Notes: generated from the letters alone by a model not told the origin. A DNA stretch of 64,000 nt from Acanthosepion lycidas (GCA_963932145.1 OZ010587.1:108510199-108574198); one strand, 5' to 3'. Positions 32,426 to 43,888 are shown, numbered from the stretch's first letter. Program-made: numbers and translations.

Positions 32426-32480
32426 TCTTTTGCTCAGTCCTCCTTATTCCGTCTTATTTTCTTTCACTCTCACTCCCTGT
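31011..32480 (+). repeat. Tandemly duplicated LINE C-terminal fragments
   Basis: About 470 bp of decayed LINE tail (TTTACTGTTGAAATAGCGAG, ATGCAACGCCAATCGCAATC, TTCTTGACAAAATCCAAAG) occurs at about 31010-31480 and again at about 31690-32170, offset about 700 bp. A further diverged piece lies between, and another at 32230-32370. All are on the plus strand and frame-broken. A 34-base T-run sits at 32391-32424. Confidence 0.7.
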
Positions 32481-32799
32481 AAAAAAAAAACAAAAAAAAC
32501 TATTATGCAGACGTTGAAATTTGAAAGCTAAAATTAACAATACAGATAACTGAATACATGGATAGAAAAGGGAGGTCACCCCCCCCAAACCTGTTGGATG
32601 AGATTGAAATAATAGAGGACGTCATTGGAAAATACGTAAACTTAAGTAAGCTGCGCATAAACTAGGCCACAAAAATCTCTTAAGCCGGCCAAGCAGAAAC
32701 CTGAACACAATATGGGTAGGAGAAATACACTGTCCTAGGGAAAAACAATAACAAACTTCAATATGAGCTCTGGTTAAAAAAAAAAAAAAAAAATAATGA
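32481..32799. other. No gene recognised
   Basis: A plus-strand frame fragment reading DEIEIIEDVIGKYVNLSKL (32598-32660) looks protein-like but is too short to assign. Confidence 0.3.
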
Positions 32800-33145
32800 A
32801 CTACATCCGACAGCAAGGCCTCTGATCAGGAGGTTTTGAGGATCGTGGAATCAATCCTCTTAAATGATGTTAGGGTCCCAGCTATGGGCAAATAGTTAAA
32901 CCCAAAACTGGGATCAAAACGTGTAAAAATGTTTTAATACCAGCACAACATATTTGTAAAAAAATTATTACAAGCAATAAATCTTTGAAGAAAATATTAT
33001 TACCAGCAATACGTTTTTGGAAAAATTATTACGGAAAATACTTTTTGAAAAAAAAAATATTACCAGCACTAAAAATCTTGTTGGCATTAAATAACCCATT
33101 AAGGGTGATATACCGTAAAACAAACCAAACCGAACCAAACTAATT
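32800..33145 (+). repeat. Repeat R1, plus orientation
   Basis: 'AGCAAGGCCTCTGATCAGGA', 'GGGCAAATAGTTAAACCC', ATTACCAGCAATACGTTTTT-type tandem units and 'GGCATTAAATAACCCATTAA'. Confidence 0.8.
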
Positions 33146-33469
33146 TGTTTTATACAGGGTCTGACCTGTTTTGTAAAATCTGTTCACCTTTCTTGTGTGT
33201 TTTCATGTGAAATAGACGCGGTTTCTGTAGGTTTTCTATCATTCTGTATATTATTTCCAGTGTACTACTGATCATAATTTATGAAAGGTCTATCTTGTTA
33301 ACCAGTCCTTCATACATACATACATAATTATATTCGAGGATACCCGTCTCCTAGGGCGGCTAACCAATCCCTATTGCAGACACCCACCCAGGCACAATTG
33401 TCTTTGTTCAACACCCACACAGACTATCTGTGGTTCATACTGCAACTATGCTGAGCAATTAAAATAGTT
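33146..33469. other. No gene seen
   Basis: Contains 'CATACATACATACATA' at 33310 and a less AT-rich patch 33345-33440. No feature supported. Confidence 0.4.
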
Positions 33470-33560
33470 TTTAATACCAGCAATACATTTTGGTAAAAAA
33501 ATTGTCAGCATTAAATGACCCATTGAGGTTGATATACCGTAAAATAAAAGAAACCAAAAC
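33470..33560 (+). repeat. Repeat R1, 3' fragment
   Basis: 'TTTAATACCAGCAATACATT' and 'GCATTAAATGACCCATTGAG'. Confidence 0.7.
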
Positions 33561-33599
33561 CAAAGTTTTGAGATTTTAATAAAGCAGAGAGCTGAACTA

Positions 33600-33957
33600 A
33601 AATACAACTAAACTAGAGGTCAATGAATAATTTAATTAATCCTTTCTCTTTGTACCTTTTAGCCGGCCAATGGTATCGGATTTGTTGATTACTCTTGGCA
33701 TTATATAAATGGCTTTTTGCTCAATATCTTTTCCAATTAAAAAAAAAAAAATTCCTATAACTATGACACGAAATGTAAACACCGCTCGAAAGAAAAAAAA
33801 GATTAGCAACAGAACGACAAAGATGGCGATCTTCCAAAGTTGAAGGAAGATGATCACTCAGTCGAGAAACGTATGACTGCTTCCCAAGAAGGGTTTGAAC
33901 ATATAAGACTACCCTAAAAAACGGCTCAGTTTGCACAAGAGCTAGTTTTGTCTAAAG
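33600..33957 (+). repeat. Repeat R2, copy 2, left part
   Basis: Parallels 28240-28620: 'TTGATTACTCTTGGCATTAT', 'GCTCAATATCTTTTCC', 'AAAAGATTAGCAACAGAA' and 'AGTTTTGTCTAAA'. Interrupted at 33958 by family H. Confidence 0.6.
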
Positions 33958-35903
33958 TAGGTACCTCTACGAAATCGCTAAAAAAAAGAGCATAGTCTGA
34001 TGAAAAAGACGCCAAACTTTATGAAAACAAAATTTTATCGTCTAAATGCTTATGTTTTTATGAAGAGGATAGACCAAATTTTTTTTTAATTATTTTTCAA
34101 AATTTTTTTCATCTTTTTAGAATATTCTAAATTTTGATTTAAAAACTTTGTTTATCTTTGTTGCAACAAGGGGTAGTAAATAACATAGATAATTTTAGCG
34201 CGTTTTTTTTGTATTTACACACATTAATTTGAAAATCTTGTAAAAATAAAAATAATTGTCAGATGTTAATGAAACTTTCAGAAACTATTCACAGATGATC
34301 GAAATTATTATAAATATGTTGTTTTTTATAAAAGTCATGTCAGAAATATTTTTTTTCATTTTTATTAACACCCCATAACTAATTTTATGAAAAACTCTAG
34401 AAATTAGATCGAGCCGCCCCCTACAGATTGCAATAGTTAAAAGCACAAGGCTTTGAAGAATGCAAATCATGTATTTTTTTTTTTTTTAATTGTGGCCAAC
34501 GTACCTGAAAATCAGTAACATACAAAACTCAATAAAACAAATATATTATTTAATTTCAAATGCTTTTATTTGCTTTTATGAATATGGACAATATTTTCTG
34601 AAAGCAAAAAATTTTTTCAATGAAAATTGAATTTTTAATACAATTATTTATTTCTTTTAATTATAATAGATTTTTACATTAAGTATTTAAAAATATTATA
34701 AAATTAGTTAAAAGCTTTCAATTGTGTCCAGATGAGACCGCCATTGTCTAGCGCTTTGAAAATTGTATCGTTTGGACCAATCGGATTAGCCAACGTAATT
34801 AAAAAATGTAACTTTTATGCTTATAATAGAGCGGTAATTATAAAGTACGGAAGATCAACCAGGATACAATTTAGTTGCATTATTTGAGTTCAGCATTGTT
34901 CTCCGCTCTTAAGGCCTTTACTTTTGCGAAACACGTATGGAGAAGTTAATTTGATTTTTCAATTTCAACTGAGAAGGGTACCTATAAGTATCAGTATCAT
35001 ATGAAATTTAACTACTGCTAAACTTTAATTTATATGATCTTATTTTGATTTTAATCTCCATAAATGAAATATCAAAATTAATAACAAAATGAATGGAAAT
35101 ACAAATAACACAGTAAAATTTAATAAATGTACATAAAATTATAGTATTTTATGTACACTTCTGATAAAAATTCATAAGGTACCTATAAATTAATAGATAC
35201 CTCTTTCTTATGAAATTTAATCTCACTCTTAACAGTCTTATTTTTTAATTTCTTTATATTTTCCATAAAGCATCGTAAACGTAAAGATGAAAGCTAAGTA
35301 CAAAAAAAAAAAAAATGAAAAATTAGAGTGCTGAAAGTTTTTCTTAAAAGTAACGAGGTAAATAATTTGTTCATTTAAATCTAAATAATTTCACTTCCTT
35401 CCATCCGTAGAAAGAATTATCCTCCCGTAAGTTATCTAAACGTCATGAATCATAGCTGTCAACAGCTGTCAACGAGGCGAAAGGTTATGACCTGCTTTGT
35501 TTTATTTTCAAATTACATTTTTTCGGCGCAGAAGCTAAGTTAAGCTTGGTTCAAAATATTTTAAATAAACATAATTTCTGATTTTATTAAAATCAGTTTT
35601 GAAAAAATGATAATTGATTTTTAAAAGAATATCAAAGTCAGATTTTCATCTTTTTATCAAATGATTGAAAATGATTGATTATCTGTCCTTTTTTTTGAGG
35701 CAAAAAAAAAAAAAAAAATTTGTAACGAAAATTTCGGACGTGCTAGGAACGATTAAAAAATATAAAAAAATACCCCAAAAATACTTTGATCTTTCCTCTT
35801 TAATAATAATATGAACATTAGACGATAAAAATTGTTTTCGTCAAGTTCGGCGTCTTTTTCATCATGCTATCTCTGTTTGTTTACATTTTCGTGGAGGTAC
35901 CTA
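33958..35903. mobile_element. Family H long-TIR element, copy 2 (inverted relative to copy 1)
   Basis: TAGGTACCTCTACGAAATCG at the left and (inverted) TAGGTACCTCCACGAAAATG at the right begin TIRs of about 110 bp, sharing GATGAAAAAGACGCC and TTATCGTCTAAATG. Internal landmarks (AAAGTACGGAAGATCAACCA, CACGTATGGAGAAGTTAATT) are the reverse complement of copy 1 near 17110-17230, so the copies are in opposite orientation. About 1.95 kb, no usable ORF. A clean target duplication was not seen. Confidence 0.75.
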
Positions 35904-36040
35904 GAAAGATATCTATTTTTATAAATTATTTAAATAACTAAGGGAAGTAACCACTTATGAATTTACTACCTTTCATTTGCCTCCCTTTTTACATAAAAAA
36001 AAGGGTGACACGAAAGATACAAATGTATACACAACGATAA
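35904..36040 (+). repeat. Repeat R2, copy 2, right part
   Basis: 'ACTTATGAATTTACTACC' and 'TTTGCCTCCCTTT' continue the 28670-28710 region of copy 1 after the inserted family H element. Confidence 0.5.
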
Positions 36041-37608
36041 TTATTTAGTAAAGGATGATTATTAAATGAAGCACTGTCAAAATTTATTAATGGTCTTATT
36101 TCTATCAGAATTTTTAGTTGTTTTGTTTAATTTTAATCGCAATTTTACTCGAGCCGTCGATCAACAGGAGTGAGTAGATATGGTGGCGATCGGAGATGAA
36201 AACGACAAGAAAAACAACTAAAAATGAAAATACGAATCAGAATGGTTGGTAATCCTTCATTTAAAAAAATAATACCGTTTAAAAAAAAGTATGGCAACAG
36301 TTTCGTGGGATAGTTAAAGTTAGATTTTGTAATCTTGTAAGTCAGTCGATTAGAGCCGCTAGTACGTTCGACCGAACCAATGTAGCAGAGATTAGATATG
36401 TTTATTCACTGGCGGTTGGATTCCTTCACAGAAGTAAATTGGTTGAACTGTGAACCAATCAAATCCACCGGCGGAAGGATACAAAAACCAGACCTGCTAT
36501 GAGGAAGAAAAAAAATGGAATTCTCTCTCTTTTAGCCGCTGCCGCCAAGGGGTCAACAACAGAGACGATGAGCTGCCGACCGCTACCACGCCTTCTGAAC
36601 TGAAAACACTTTTTCTTACCGACAAAGGCTTACGAATTTTTGTACAACCATGTATGGAGAGTGTACCCAAAATTTCTTGCCTGAAGGTTACCCGAACAAA
36701 TCATTAAATTTTATATAAAGGGATTACTGTTCTTATTTTTCTACCTGAAATTGCTAACGTTTCCAGCGACCCTTAATCCTTCTTTACAGAAACATTAGTT
36801 CAAGAGCTTATCCTTTATTTCCTATCCTACTTGGCCACTTCACTGACTCTATTATTTTTTTTATCCAGTGAATGCTACACATATCTGAAAGGAAAAAATA
36901 TTTTCTTTTCCTTGTCTGGCGGTTAAATTACGTTGGAGTTAATGTTTTTTGTGTACGTGTTTGTTTCACATTAAGATCTGAAGCAGTCAGGAATTTTAGG
37001 ATTGGATTTTGATCGCGGAATTGCGATTATAATTGGATTTTTTATTTTTTTTATTTTTTAAACGTTTTTGCAAGCGTCTTTTCGACTCTCTAGTTGCATT
37101 TACAATTCACAACGCAAGAAATAAAGAGGGAGAAATTTTTGGCGTGAATAAACCCGACTGGTTTAATAACGGCTATCACAATAAAAGCTAACGGTTTATT
37201 ATTCAGTGGCTAGAAAGCAGAGCTTCATTTAACCACTGACGTACGTTCCTCATTGTAAACTAACGTCAAAAAACCAACCCCTATCGAGAGTGACTATCTT
37301 AACCTTAGCTAAGTCTTTTTAAAAAATACTAATATTTTAAGTACAACATATTCATCTAATAGTTTTAACTTGTCATTTCTCACAATTCTATATTTTCTAG
37401 AGGAAATGCTCATTACTAGATCTGTGCATCGATAGTGCAGTTCTTTGGAAGTACCAGAAATTTGCTAGAAATTAAGAGTAAATTATCATCACACGTACAC
37501 ATGGCAATTATTTTTTGTTTTAACATTTTCCTCGTCAAGATTGTAATCAGATATTTAATAAAAAAATTATATATGCTATCAGCTATAATTTAACCTTGCT
37601 AACCAGGC
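36041..37608. other. No gene recognised; GC-richer patch 36340-36720
   Basis: 36340-36720 stands out by base composition (GCCGCTGCCGCCAAGG, GAGCTGCCGACCGCTACC), has an 85-codon plus frame with no recognisable motif, and ends with 'TTTTATATAAAGG', a TATA-like word. It could be part of an LTR or a 5' region of a gene, but no PBS, PPT or splice evidence supports either. The rest is AT-rich. Confidence 0.35.
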
Positions 37609-37690
37609 GCTTCCTCTGTAGCTAAATGGTATAGCACGTCAGGTTATACTGCGGTTTCGTGTAAGATACAGATTCGATTCCTGTTGGAGG
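37609..37690 (+). tRNA. tRNA-like sequence, probably pseudogene or SINE head
   Basis: TCCTCTG (5') can pair with TGGAGGA (3') as a 7-bp acceptor stem allowing two G-T pairs. GCTA-AATGGTA-TAGC forms a D arm. The T arm is ACAGATTCGATTCCTGT with one mismatch. The anticodon stem does not close properly and the variable region is long, so no anticodon can be assigned. Box A (TAGCTAAATGG) and box B (GATTCGATTCC) are good. Confidence 0.45.
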
Positions 37691-37729
37691 ACACACATTT
37701 TTCTTTGAGATTTCTCTGACATTCAAGCC

Positions 37730-37840
37730 GGTAAATAATGTTTATAAAAAACAGCATTTACTTAAATATTTGTATTTTTATAAAAATAACGCATCAACAA
37801 AAAATATATTAAAATAATTGTCGGACTTAGTCCAGTTCGT
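37730..37840 (+). repeat. Repeat R5, copy 3
   Basis: 'AATGTTTATAAAAAACAGCA', 'ATAAAAATAACGCATCAA' and 'TTGTCGGACTTAGTCCAG' parallel 18900-18985. Confidence 0.45.
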
Positions 37841-37850
37841 TTTATATATA

Positions 37851-37972
37851 AAAGTGGACATTGAAGTGCACACATAGAAGCGAAGAGTTTGTTTCATGCC
37901 TGACGATGGCATTTAGCATGAAACAGACTATCGCTTCCAGGTGGTGCCTTCAATATCCACTTTTATATTTAC
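37851..37972. repeat. Imperfect fold-back, about 120 bp
   Basis: AAAAGTGGACATTGAAG, GAAGCGA and TGTTTCATGC on the left are complementary, in order, to GCATGAAACA, TCGCTTC and CTTCAATATCCACTTTT on the right. The loop contains CTGACGATGG. It ends 'TTTTATATTTA'. Could be a MITE; a hammerhead-like reading (CTGACGA ... GAAA) is weak. Confidence 0.55.
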
Positions 37973-38109
37973 ATACCCTCTATCCTCTCTCTCTCTCTCT
38001 TATATATATAAATATATATAATTAGTGGAGTTTCTGCTGTGACTGTGTATGCCTGTTCCGCATGTGACTTATTAGTCATAAACGTGCCTGCAAGCGACGT
38101 GTACAGACT
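37973..38109. other. (CT)n/(TA) repeat and spacer
   Basis: CT run at 37985-38000 and TA run to 38020. No gene. Confidence 0.6.
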
Positions 38110-38668
38110 CCATCTTCAACATCGTTTTGCAAAGCCCAGCACATGATTTTACATATATGGTCTGGAGCCCCTTCTGTCTGCCTCGGGGTTCTTGATAAGC
38201 TCCAGACATGGATATGCAATATAATTGGCCCTGTTCTGGCATCTCGTCCACAGTCGCTCTCTCTTAGACGCGCCGTCACCTCTCTCTGTCTTTTTTACAA
38301 ATACTTTCATGGTAATTGCTCCGAGAGAGCTGCATTCGCTGGTTCCCAGACTTCATGAATTCAAGCGCCCTACGAGGCTGGCATATCACCCTTTCACTGT
38401 CGAAACTACTAAATGTAGCCGTCTCGTCTACTCCAATAGCTTAATGTCTCGCACCTCTCGCCTGTGGAACTCCCCTATTCCAGTTTCCCTGAGAGCTATA
38501 ATCTCAAACTATTCAAATGTAGTGTCAATCGACATCTCCAGTTGCCTTGATCTATCCACTATCCTTCTCTTCAACCTTTTCTCTATCACTCCTATCTGAT
38601 CTTGTTCCAAATCTTCTGTAACCGCTTGCGTCCTAGTGGCTTCACGCCTTGCTTGGGGTGAAACGCTT
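38110..38668 (+). pseudogene. LINE C-terminal fragment with 3' end
   Basis: IWSGAPSVCLGVLDKLQ, then IIGPVLASRPQSLSLRRAVTS and LCLFYKYFHGNCSE, then a frameshift to HSLVPRLHEFKRPTRLAYHP, SRTSRLWNSPIPVSL and SNVVSIDI. This is the conserved tail of jockey/CR1-type LINEs. The 3' end 'CTTGCTTGGGGTGAAACGCT' abuts a TA array, suggesting the element's simple 3' tail seeded the microsatellite. Confidence 0.85.
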
Positions 38669-38669
38669 A

Positions 38670-38723
<54 letters not shown>

Positions 38724-38728
38724 ATATA
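38669..38728. repeat. (TA)n then (CA)n microsatellite
   Basis: About 22 TA units and 4 CA units. Confidence 0.95.
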
Positions 38729-38729
38729 C

Positions 38730-39350
38730 GAGGCTAAATTGTAAAGGTAATTTTGGAATAACGTGGGGAGAAAAACGGTATTCCCTCATCCAGTCAAGAG
38801 TTCGGACATATGGACGCTCCACAGCAGTTGTATCATCAAAGAACTATGCTGCCGTATTGCACTTTATGTGGGTTGAAGGAGTCAAACCTGCACAAACTCA
38901 TTGCTGGGTGTTAGAGCAGTATGGAGGACGCACCAGGAATCTACGAAAGCCGTGTTTGTGCTTAGAACGCTTTACAAATGGAAGTGTAAATGTGATGGAC
39001 GAAAGACAATTTGGTCGCTCATCAGAAACGCACCAAAAGGGTTGATGTCTTAATCAAGAAACACTGACGAATCACGTTAGCACAAGTGTCGGAAATCGGG
39101 GGTATCGTCTATGGATTTGCATAAGCGATAATGCATGATGACTTCAGGTACCTTAAAGTTTCGGCGCGTTAGGTGCCGAAACGAGCGGAGCAGAGGTGAC
39201 TTCGTGAGCAAAACGAAAACTACTTTACGGAAGGGATGTAGAATCTCGTTCAACGACACCAAAATTGCACCGATGTGCATAGGAGCCTCTGTCGAAAAAT
39301 GACATGTGCACTTTTTCCTCATCAGTAAAAATAAAAGATGCATAAAAATT
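38730..39350 (+). pseudogene. Mariner-like transposase DNA-binding region, decayed
   Basis: From 38857: MHFMWVEGVKPAQTHCWVLE, then NGSVNVMDERQFGRSSETHQ, equals the HTH_48-like domain of mariner transposases (LWAEGxSxxEIHRxLxxVYG...VTDExRSGRPS). After a stop, LIKKH-ITLAQVSEIGGIVYG corresponds to the second helix-turn-helix. The copy decays into stops and a degraded tail ending GASVEK near 39300. No catalytic triad can be traced. Confidence 0.65.
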
Positions 39351-39393
39351 GCCTTTACTTTTTTTTTTATTTACCCTCGCATCTGTGCGCGCG

Positions 39394-39395
<2 letters not shown>

Positions 39396-39453
<58 letters not shown>
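39396..39453. repeat. (TA)n microsatellite
   Basis: About 28 TA units followed by TG repeats to 39464, at the left edge of the Penelope element. Confidence 0.95.
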
Positions 39454-39463
<10 letters not shown>

Positions 39464-39574
39464 ATTTAGGCAGCAATCCTTCTTTCATACACATTTCATT
39501 GAATACGACAGACAAGGTGCTTTTATTTAGATTTTATCAAATTTCTCATGCGATAACACCACTGAATCTCCAAA

Positions 39575-40865
39575 GAAATATGTTAATAAACTTATAACAT
39601 CCAACAATGCTGTTGCAAGATCCTTAAAAATAAAAAAAAAATTTGAGATTACCAACCTGGCTACTTACACGGTAATGTTAAAATACGCAAACCGGGATAC
39701 CCATTACGACCTATTATTTCTCAGATTCCAACATGTATATACCAACTATGAAAATTTCTCAATATTATTACCCCATATCTCCCTACTAACTATAGCATTA
39801 AATCTACCAATGAATTCCTCCAAATACTTAAAAGCACAAAATTAAAAACAAACCACGGCATTCTTGCGTCACTTGATATAGAGAATTTATTTACTAACGT
39901 TCCCGTCTCCGAAACTATTGATATTATCATTAATTCGGTGTATAAAAATAATTTAATTCTACCTCCATCAATCCAACCCAATGTTTTAAAAAAACTATTG
40001 CTCGCTTGCACCACTAGAGTTCCTTTTTATAGCCAGAATGGTTTTATTTACACACAAACTGATGGAGTAAGTATGGGAACTCCTCTCGGGCCGTGCTTCT
40101 CCAATTATATGTTGAAAACAAGATTTTTACTAAAGTTATTAAACCTGAAATATATGTTCGTTATGTAGACGATATTTTTATTTTGGCTGAAAACAAGAAA
40201 GAAATAGAAAATCTGGAAACTACATTTCAACAAAATTCCGTCCTAAATTTTACTTATGAACTTAATGAAACGAATAAACTTCCTTTTAGTAATAATGCTT
40301 TTAAAACTTCTGTTTATAAAAAATTTCCTCAAGAGAGCGCACGAGAACTCATCCTCTCGCACTCTTTTCTTTAAAGAATTAAACAATGTAAAGCAATAAC
40401 GGATTTCCTAATCAATTGTTGGATTTCCACATTAGGTGTTTCTTATCTAAGGTAACTAGAAGCAACTTGAAATTTAAAGCCTCTAACCTTATAGTGAAAA
40501 AATAATTCACCTCCTGGAACAAAATTAAATAGGGCAAATATTATTTACGAATTTAAATGCCCATTAAGGAATTGTGTTCCTGATCAATCAAAATTCGTAA
40601 ATAATTATATAGGCCACACTACAACATGTTTGCCACGCAGACTCACTCTACACCTTTCTGACCATAGCTCAATTAGATCTCATTTAAATATTCATGGAGA
40701 CCTACCAGACATTATTCGTAACATACTTGTTGACAACACTAATATAATAGCATCATCTACATGCAAAAAAGGCTAAAAATAATGGAAGCATTATTAATAA
40801 AAACAAACAAACCAACACTTAATAATATTAACTTCGAACATGGACATATCTTGACCGTGTTTTGA
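39575..40865 (+). pseudogene. Penelope-like reverse transcriptase plus GIY-YIG endonuclease, frameshifted
   Basis: RT palm: HGILASLDIENLFTNVPVSE (motif A with SLD), FIYTQTDGVSMGTPLGPCFS (motif B), then after a frameshift YVRYVDDIFILAE (motif C, catalytic DD). Downstream, NIIYEFKCPLRNC, NNYIGHTTTCLPRRLTLHLS and SHLNIHGD correspond to the GIY-YIG endonuclease, then LLIKTNKPTLNNIN. RT catalytic Asp residues and the endonuclease Y-I-G core are recognisable, but at least three frameshifts and stops break the ORF. Family assignment is secure from the RT-then-GIY-YIG order. Confidence 0.9.
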
Positions 40866-40944
40866 AACAAAAAAAATGAAAACATTTTATAAAACATACA
40901 TACAAATAACTTTCTAATTTTCACAGTTAAAATATAATCCTTGA

Positions 40945-40990
40945 AAATGGCTAAATCGATAGCCGAAACGCTCGGATAAAAAGAACATTC
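40945..40990 (+). ncRNA. Degenerate hammerhead-like motif in Penelope flank
   Basis: TTGAAAA-T-GGCT-aaatcgat-AGCC-GAAA-CGCTCGG: stem II of 4 bp and GAAA are intact, the CTGANGA box is mutated. Its position, just 3' of a GIY-YIG ORF, matches where Penelope hammerheads are known to lie. Confidence 0.4.
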
Positions 40991-41095
40991 GGACAGTTTT
41001 TATATAATTTATCATCCGAAAAGAAAAAAATTATTAGATCGCATGAGAAATTGTATAAAAAAACTAAATAAAAACACCTTGTCTGTCGTTTTCAA

Positions 41096-41097
<2 letters not shown>

Positions 41098-41146
<49 letters not shown>
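41098..41146. repeat. (TA)n microsatellite
   Basis: About 23 TA units at the right edge of the Penelope element. Confidence 0.95.
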
Positions 41147-41147
<1 letters not shown>

Positions 41148-42179
41148 ACAGAAAAAATAATCTATAAAGGTGGGTATAGCTTTTTGCAAAAACCGAGGCA
41201 AAGTTACACAAGAACTAAAATTTTTAACGGATGAGCTGATGTTCTTTGCACTTAATGCAAAACAAATATCATGTTACATGTAGAGTGATTGATAGTTTTC
41301 CTGTGACATTGGCTTCACACAAAAAATTGTAAAAAAACTGAAAAAAAAACTGAAAAAAAAGTAAAAACTTGAATAACTTCCTCATTTTTTTCATCCGATT
41401 TTCTTCAAACATGTCGCAAAAAATTGGTCATCATGCAAAAATTATGATGGTGTGGGTTTAGTTCTGCTAGCTTCCTCGGGGATAACGAAAAACTGTTACA
41501 AAAGCAAGTTTTTCGGCCACAAAATCCTTGTTTTTTCTTTCCATCTGATGCTTACCAAATTTGCCATGTAAATTATATATAACACACAAATTGTCTTGCG
41601 TGAATGTTTGGTCTCAATTATTTCAGTGAAATTGACGAAATCTGCGATAAACTAGGTCCAAAATAGGCTTTTGCCATTTAGCCAATAGTTTCTTCATATG
41701 ATTCCATTCTAAATTGGCATTCGAACAATCTTTTGTGCAAATATTGTTTGAGAAGGATTATTGAAACGTTAAAAGTGAAAAATTCCCGAAGAACCTCTTA
41801 ACCCAGGTTTACAGTAAACATGCGAAGAATGAGGCGTTAATGCATTTACAGTTGAATCAAGCTCTTACGCTTCATCCCTGTTTTTGTTTCATTATTAGAT
41901 TTGTGAACAATACCATACTATTTGAAAGTTATCAAGGCCATAGAAAATTTACTGAATAGCTAAAACATTGAAACAATTTACCACCGAACAACGACCACAC
42001 AAGGTTTTATCGATGGAATTAATTTATTAAGAACAATCAAAATGCACATACATTCATAATTTTTGTTTATGTGATTTTAAAACTCAAATTTCAAAATATT
42101 CCAAAATTCTCTTGAAGATGAAACAGAACTGATGCTTTTAATTTAATTATATAATTGAATTTGAAGTTTTTAGTTTCTG
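41147..42179. other. No gene recognised
   Basis: A uniform, moderately AT-rich region without long frames. Short A-runs at 41325-41362. Confidence 0.4.
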
Positions 42180-42327
42180 TTTTTGAAACATGGTAATTCC
42201 TGTGTAGCGATGAAACCATATTTTTAAATATTAAATATTTTTATGATCTGTAAATTTACATTGAGCACTGTTTTGTAAAAATATAAATAAGAACACCGGA
42301 TTATATATTTTACTGTTCTTTCTTTTT

Positions 42328-42332
<5 letters not shown>
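42180..42332 (+). repeat. Repeat R4, copy 2
   Basis: Complement of 13019-13180: 'TGTAAATTTACATTGAGCAC' and 'AAGAACACCGGATTATATAT', ending 'CTGTTCTTTC' against a TA array. Confidence 0.6.
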
Positions 42333-42373
<41 letters not shown>

Positions 42374-43423
42374 GCACACACACATAAGGTGTGTATAAAA
42401 TTTGTCTGAAGATCACAAAAGCGTGAAGCCAGGGTCACAAACTAATATCCATACAACTGAGATATATATATATATATCCAGGTACGAGGAGAACAAATAG
42501 AGTACAATTCCAACGTTCGTAGCATTTAATTTAAAAGAGGGATCTATACAGAGTAGAGCAATTTTAGGTTATTAAACTGAAACCATGTAAAAATCGCTTT
42601 TTTAGGAAGTTTGTTCTGAAAGTCTGGCTTATAATCTTTAGTACAGAGTTTATTTCCAGTGTATTACCCTAAAATAAATATTATATGCACAAACACGCCT
42701 GTGTATATTACAAACAATAGGAATTAGGATTCCTCCATAAAATTGATGATCATTTCACCTTATAAATTAAAATTAATTTACAAAGATTTTCAATTCCATC
42801 AGGCTGACAAGAAAAATTAAAATGAAACTGGCTTAAAACCAATTTTAAAAGCCAGGGAAAAAGAAAGAGTAAACTATTACTATTAATTCAAAATTAAGAT
42901 GTATTTATATATTTATGTTAATGAGAAAGAATTTCAGAAATTTAATATATTAAAAGATTAAAAACCCTCATTTAATTATTTTCATTTTAGGAAATGTATC
43001 ATTTTATTGTTCTTCACTTTGAATTAAAAAGAACATGTATACTAAACTCTTACCATCTACAAAAAAATCTTCAGCGAAGATTTAATATTTTATTTAGCAA
43101 ACCAATAATAGAGGAAGAGTTTAATTAAAAAAGGAAAAATCTACACTTAGAAAAATAATGTTGTGCGTAAAAAATAGTCGAGTTAATTAATGAAATAAAT
43201 ATAAATTATAATCGAGTAAATAAAAGTATTAATTAATAAACAGTCATATAAAGAAAGAGATATATAACAAATATAAACAATATATATATACAATTATATA
43301 ATTGTTATACTATTTTTATATCGTTATTAAAATATTGCATTATTTAATAATACCCTAATTACATATTACTAAATATTATATTAAATAATAGTAAATAAAA
43401 TATTAAAGGATATTAAAAAAATA
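42333..43423. other. (TA)n then AT-rich DNA, no gene
   Basis: TA array 42333-42370 then about 1 kb of extremely AT-rich DNA without a supported feature. Confidence 0.5.
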
Positions 43424-43527
43424 TTAGGTTGGTGCAAAAATAATGACGTAATTATGTCGTTTTTTGAGGTTAAAAAATACGTAAAAAAAAACGACATTAT
43501 TACGTCATTATTTTTGCACCAACCTAA
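43424..43527. mobile_element. Mariner-type MITE, family M copy 2
   Basis: 104 bp, TTAGGTTGGTGC...GCACCAACCTAA, TA on both sides (422-423 and 528-529 in this kilobase). The asymmetric centre (GAGGTTAAAAAATACG) is in the opposite orientation to copy 1. Confidence 0.9.
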
Positions 43528-43888
43528 TACAATAATATACCTCATATTGTTTAATGAGGTATTTACATTTTAATTTGAACTATTAAATGATACTTCCTTA
43601 CACCAAATACAATATGTCTATATATCATACATCAATGAGATATATTAATATTATATATTAAAATCACTATACATGCCATATTATATTAAATAATACTATT
43701 GTATTATTAATTATATCGCCACATCATAAATCCTATTTTTATTAAAATTAACATATTAATACCTTTTATTATTATTAAATATTATTACATAACTATAATA
43801 CCATTATAATTATATTTTAAGTACATGAATATAACATAGCATTATTATACAAAATTCTATTATAAATATATAACCATAATACTATTCC

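Larger units (their letters stand above)
39480..41103 (+). mobile_element. Penelope-like element with inverted flanking repeats
   Basis: 39482-39556 (CATTGAATACGACAGACAAG...CTCATGCGAT) and 41037-41103 (inverted) are complementary over about 65 bp and bracket the reverse transcriptase/GIY-YIG region. Both outer sides abut TA arrays. Inverted pseudo-LTRs are a known feature of Penelope-like elements. A hammerhead-like motif lies inside the right flank at about 40945-40985. Confidence 0.75.

Noticed and set aside
36450-36707. 85-codon frame as a gene
   Set aside because: No recognisable motif and no splice or promoter evidence beyond a TATA-like word in AT-rich DNA.
37609-37690. Functional tRNA gene
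   Set aside because: The anticodon stem does not close, no anticodon can be read, and the variable region is too long.
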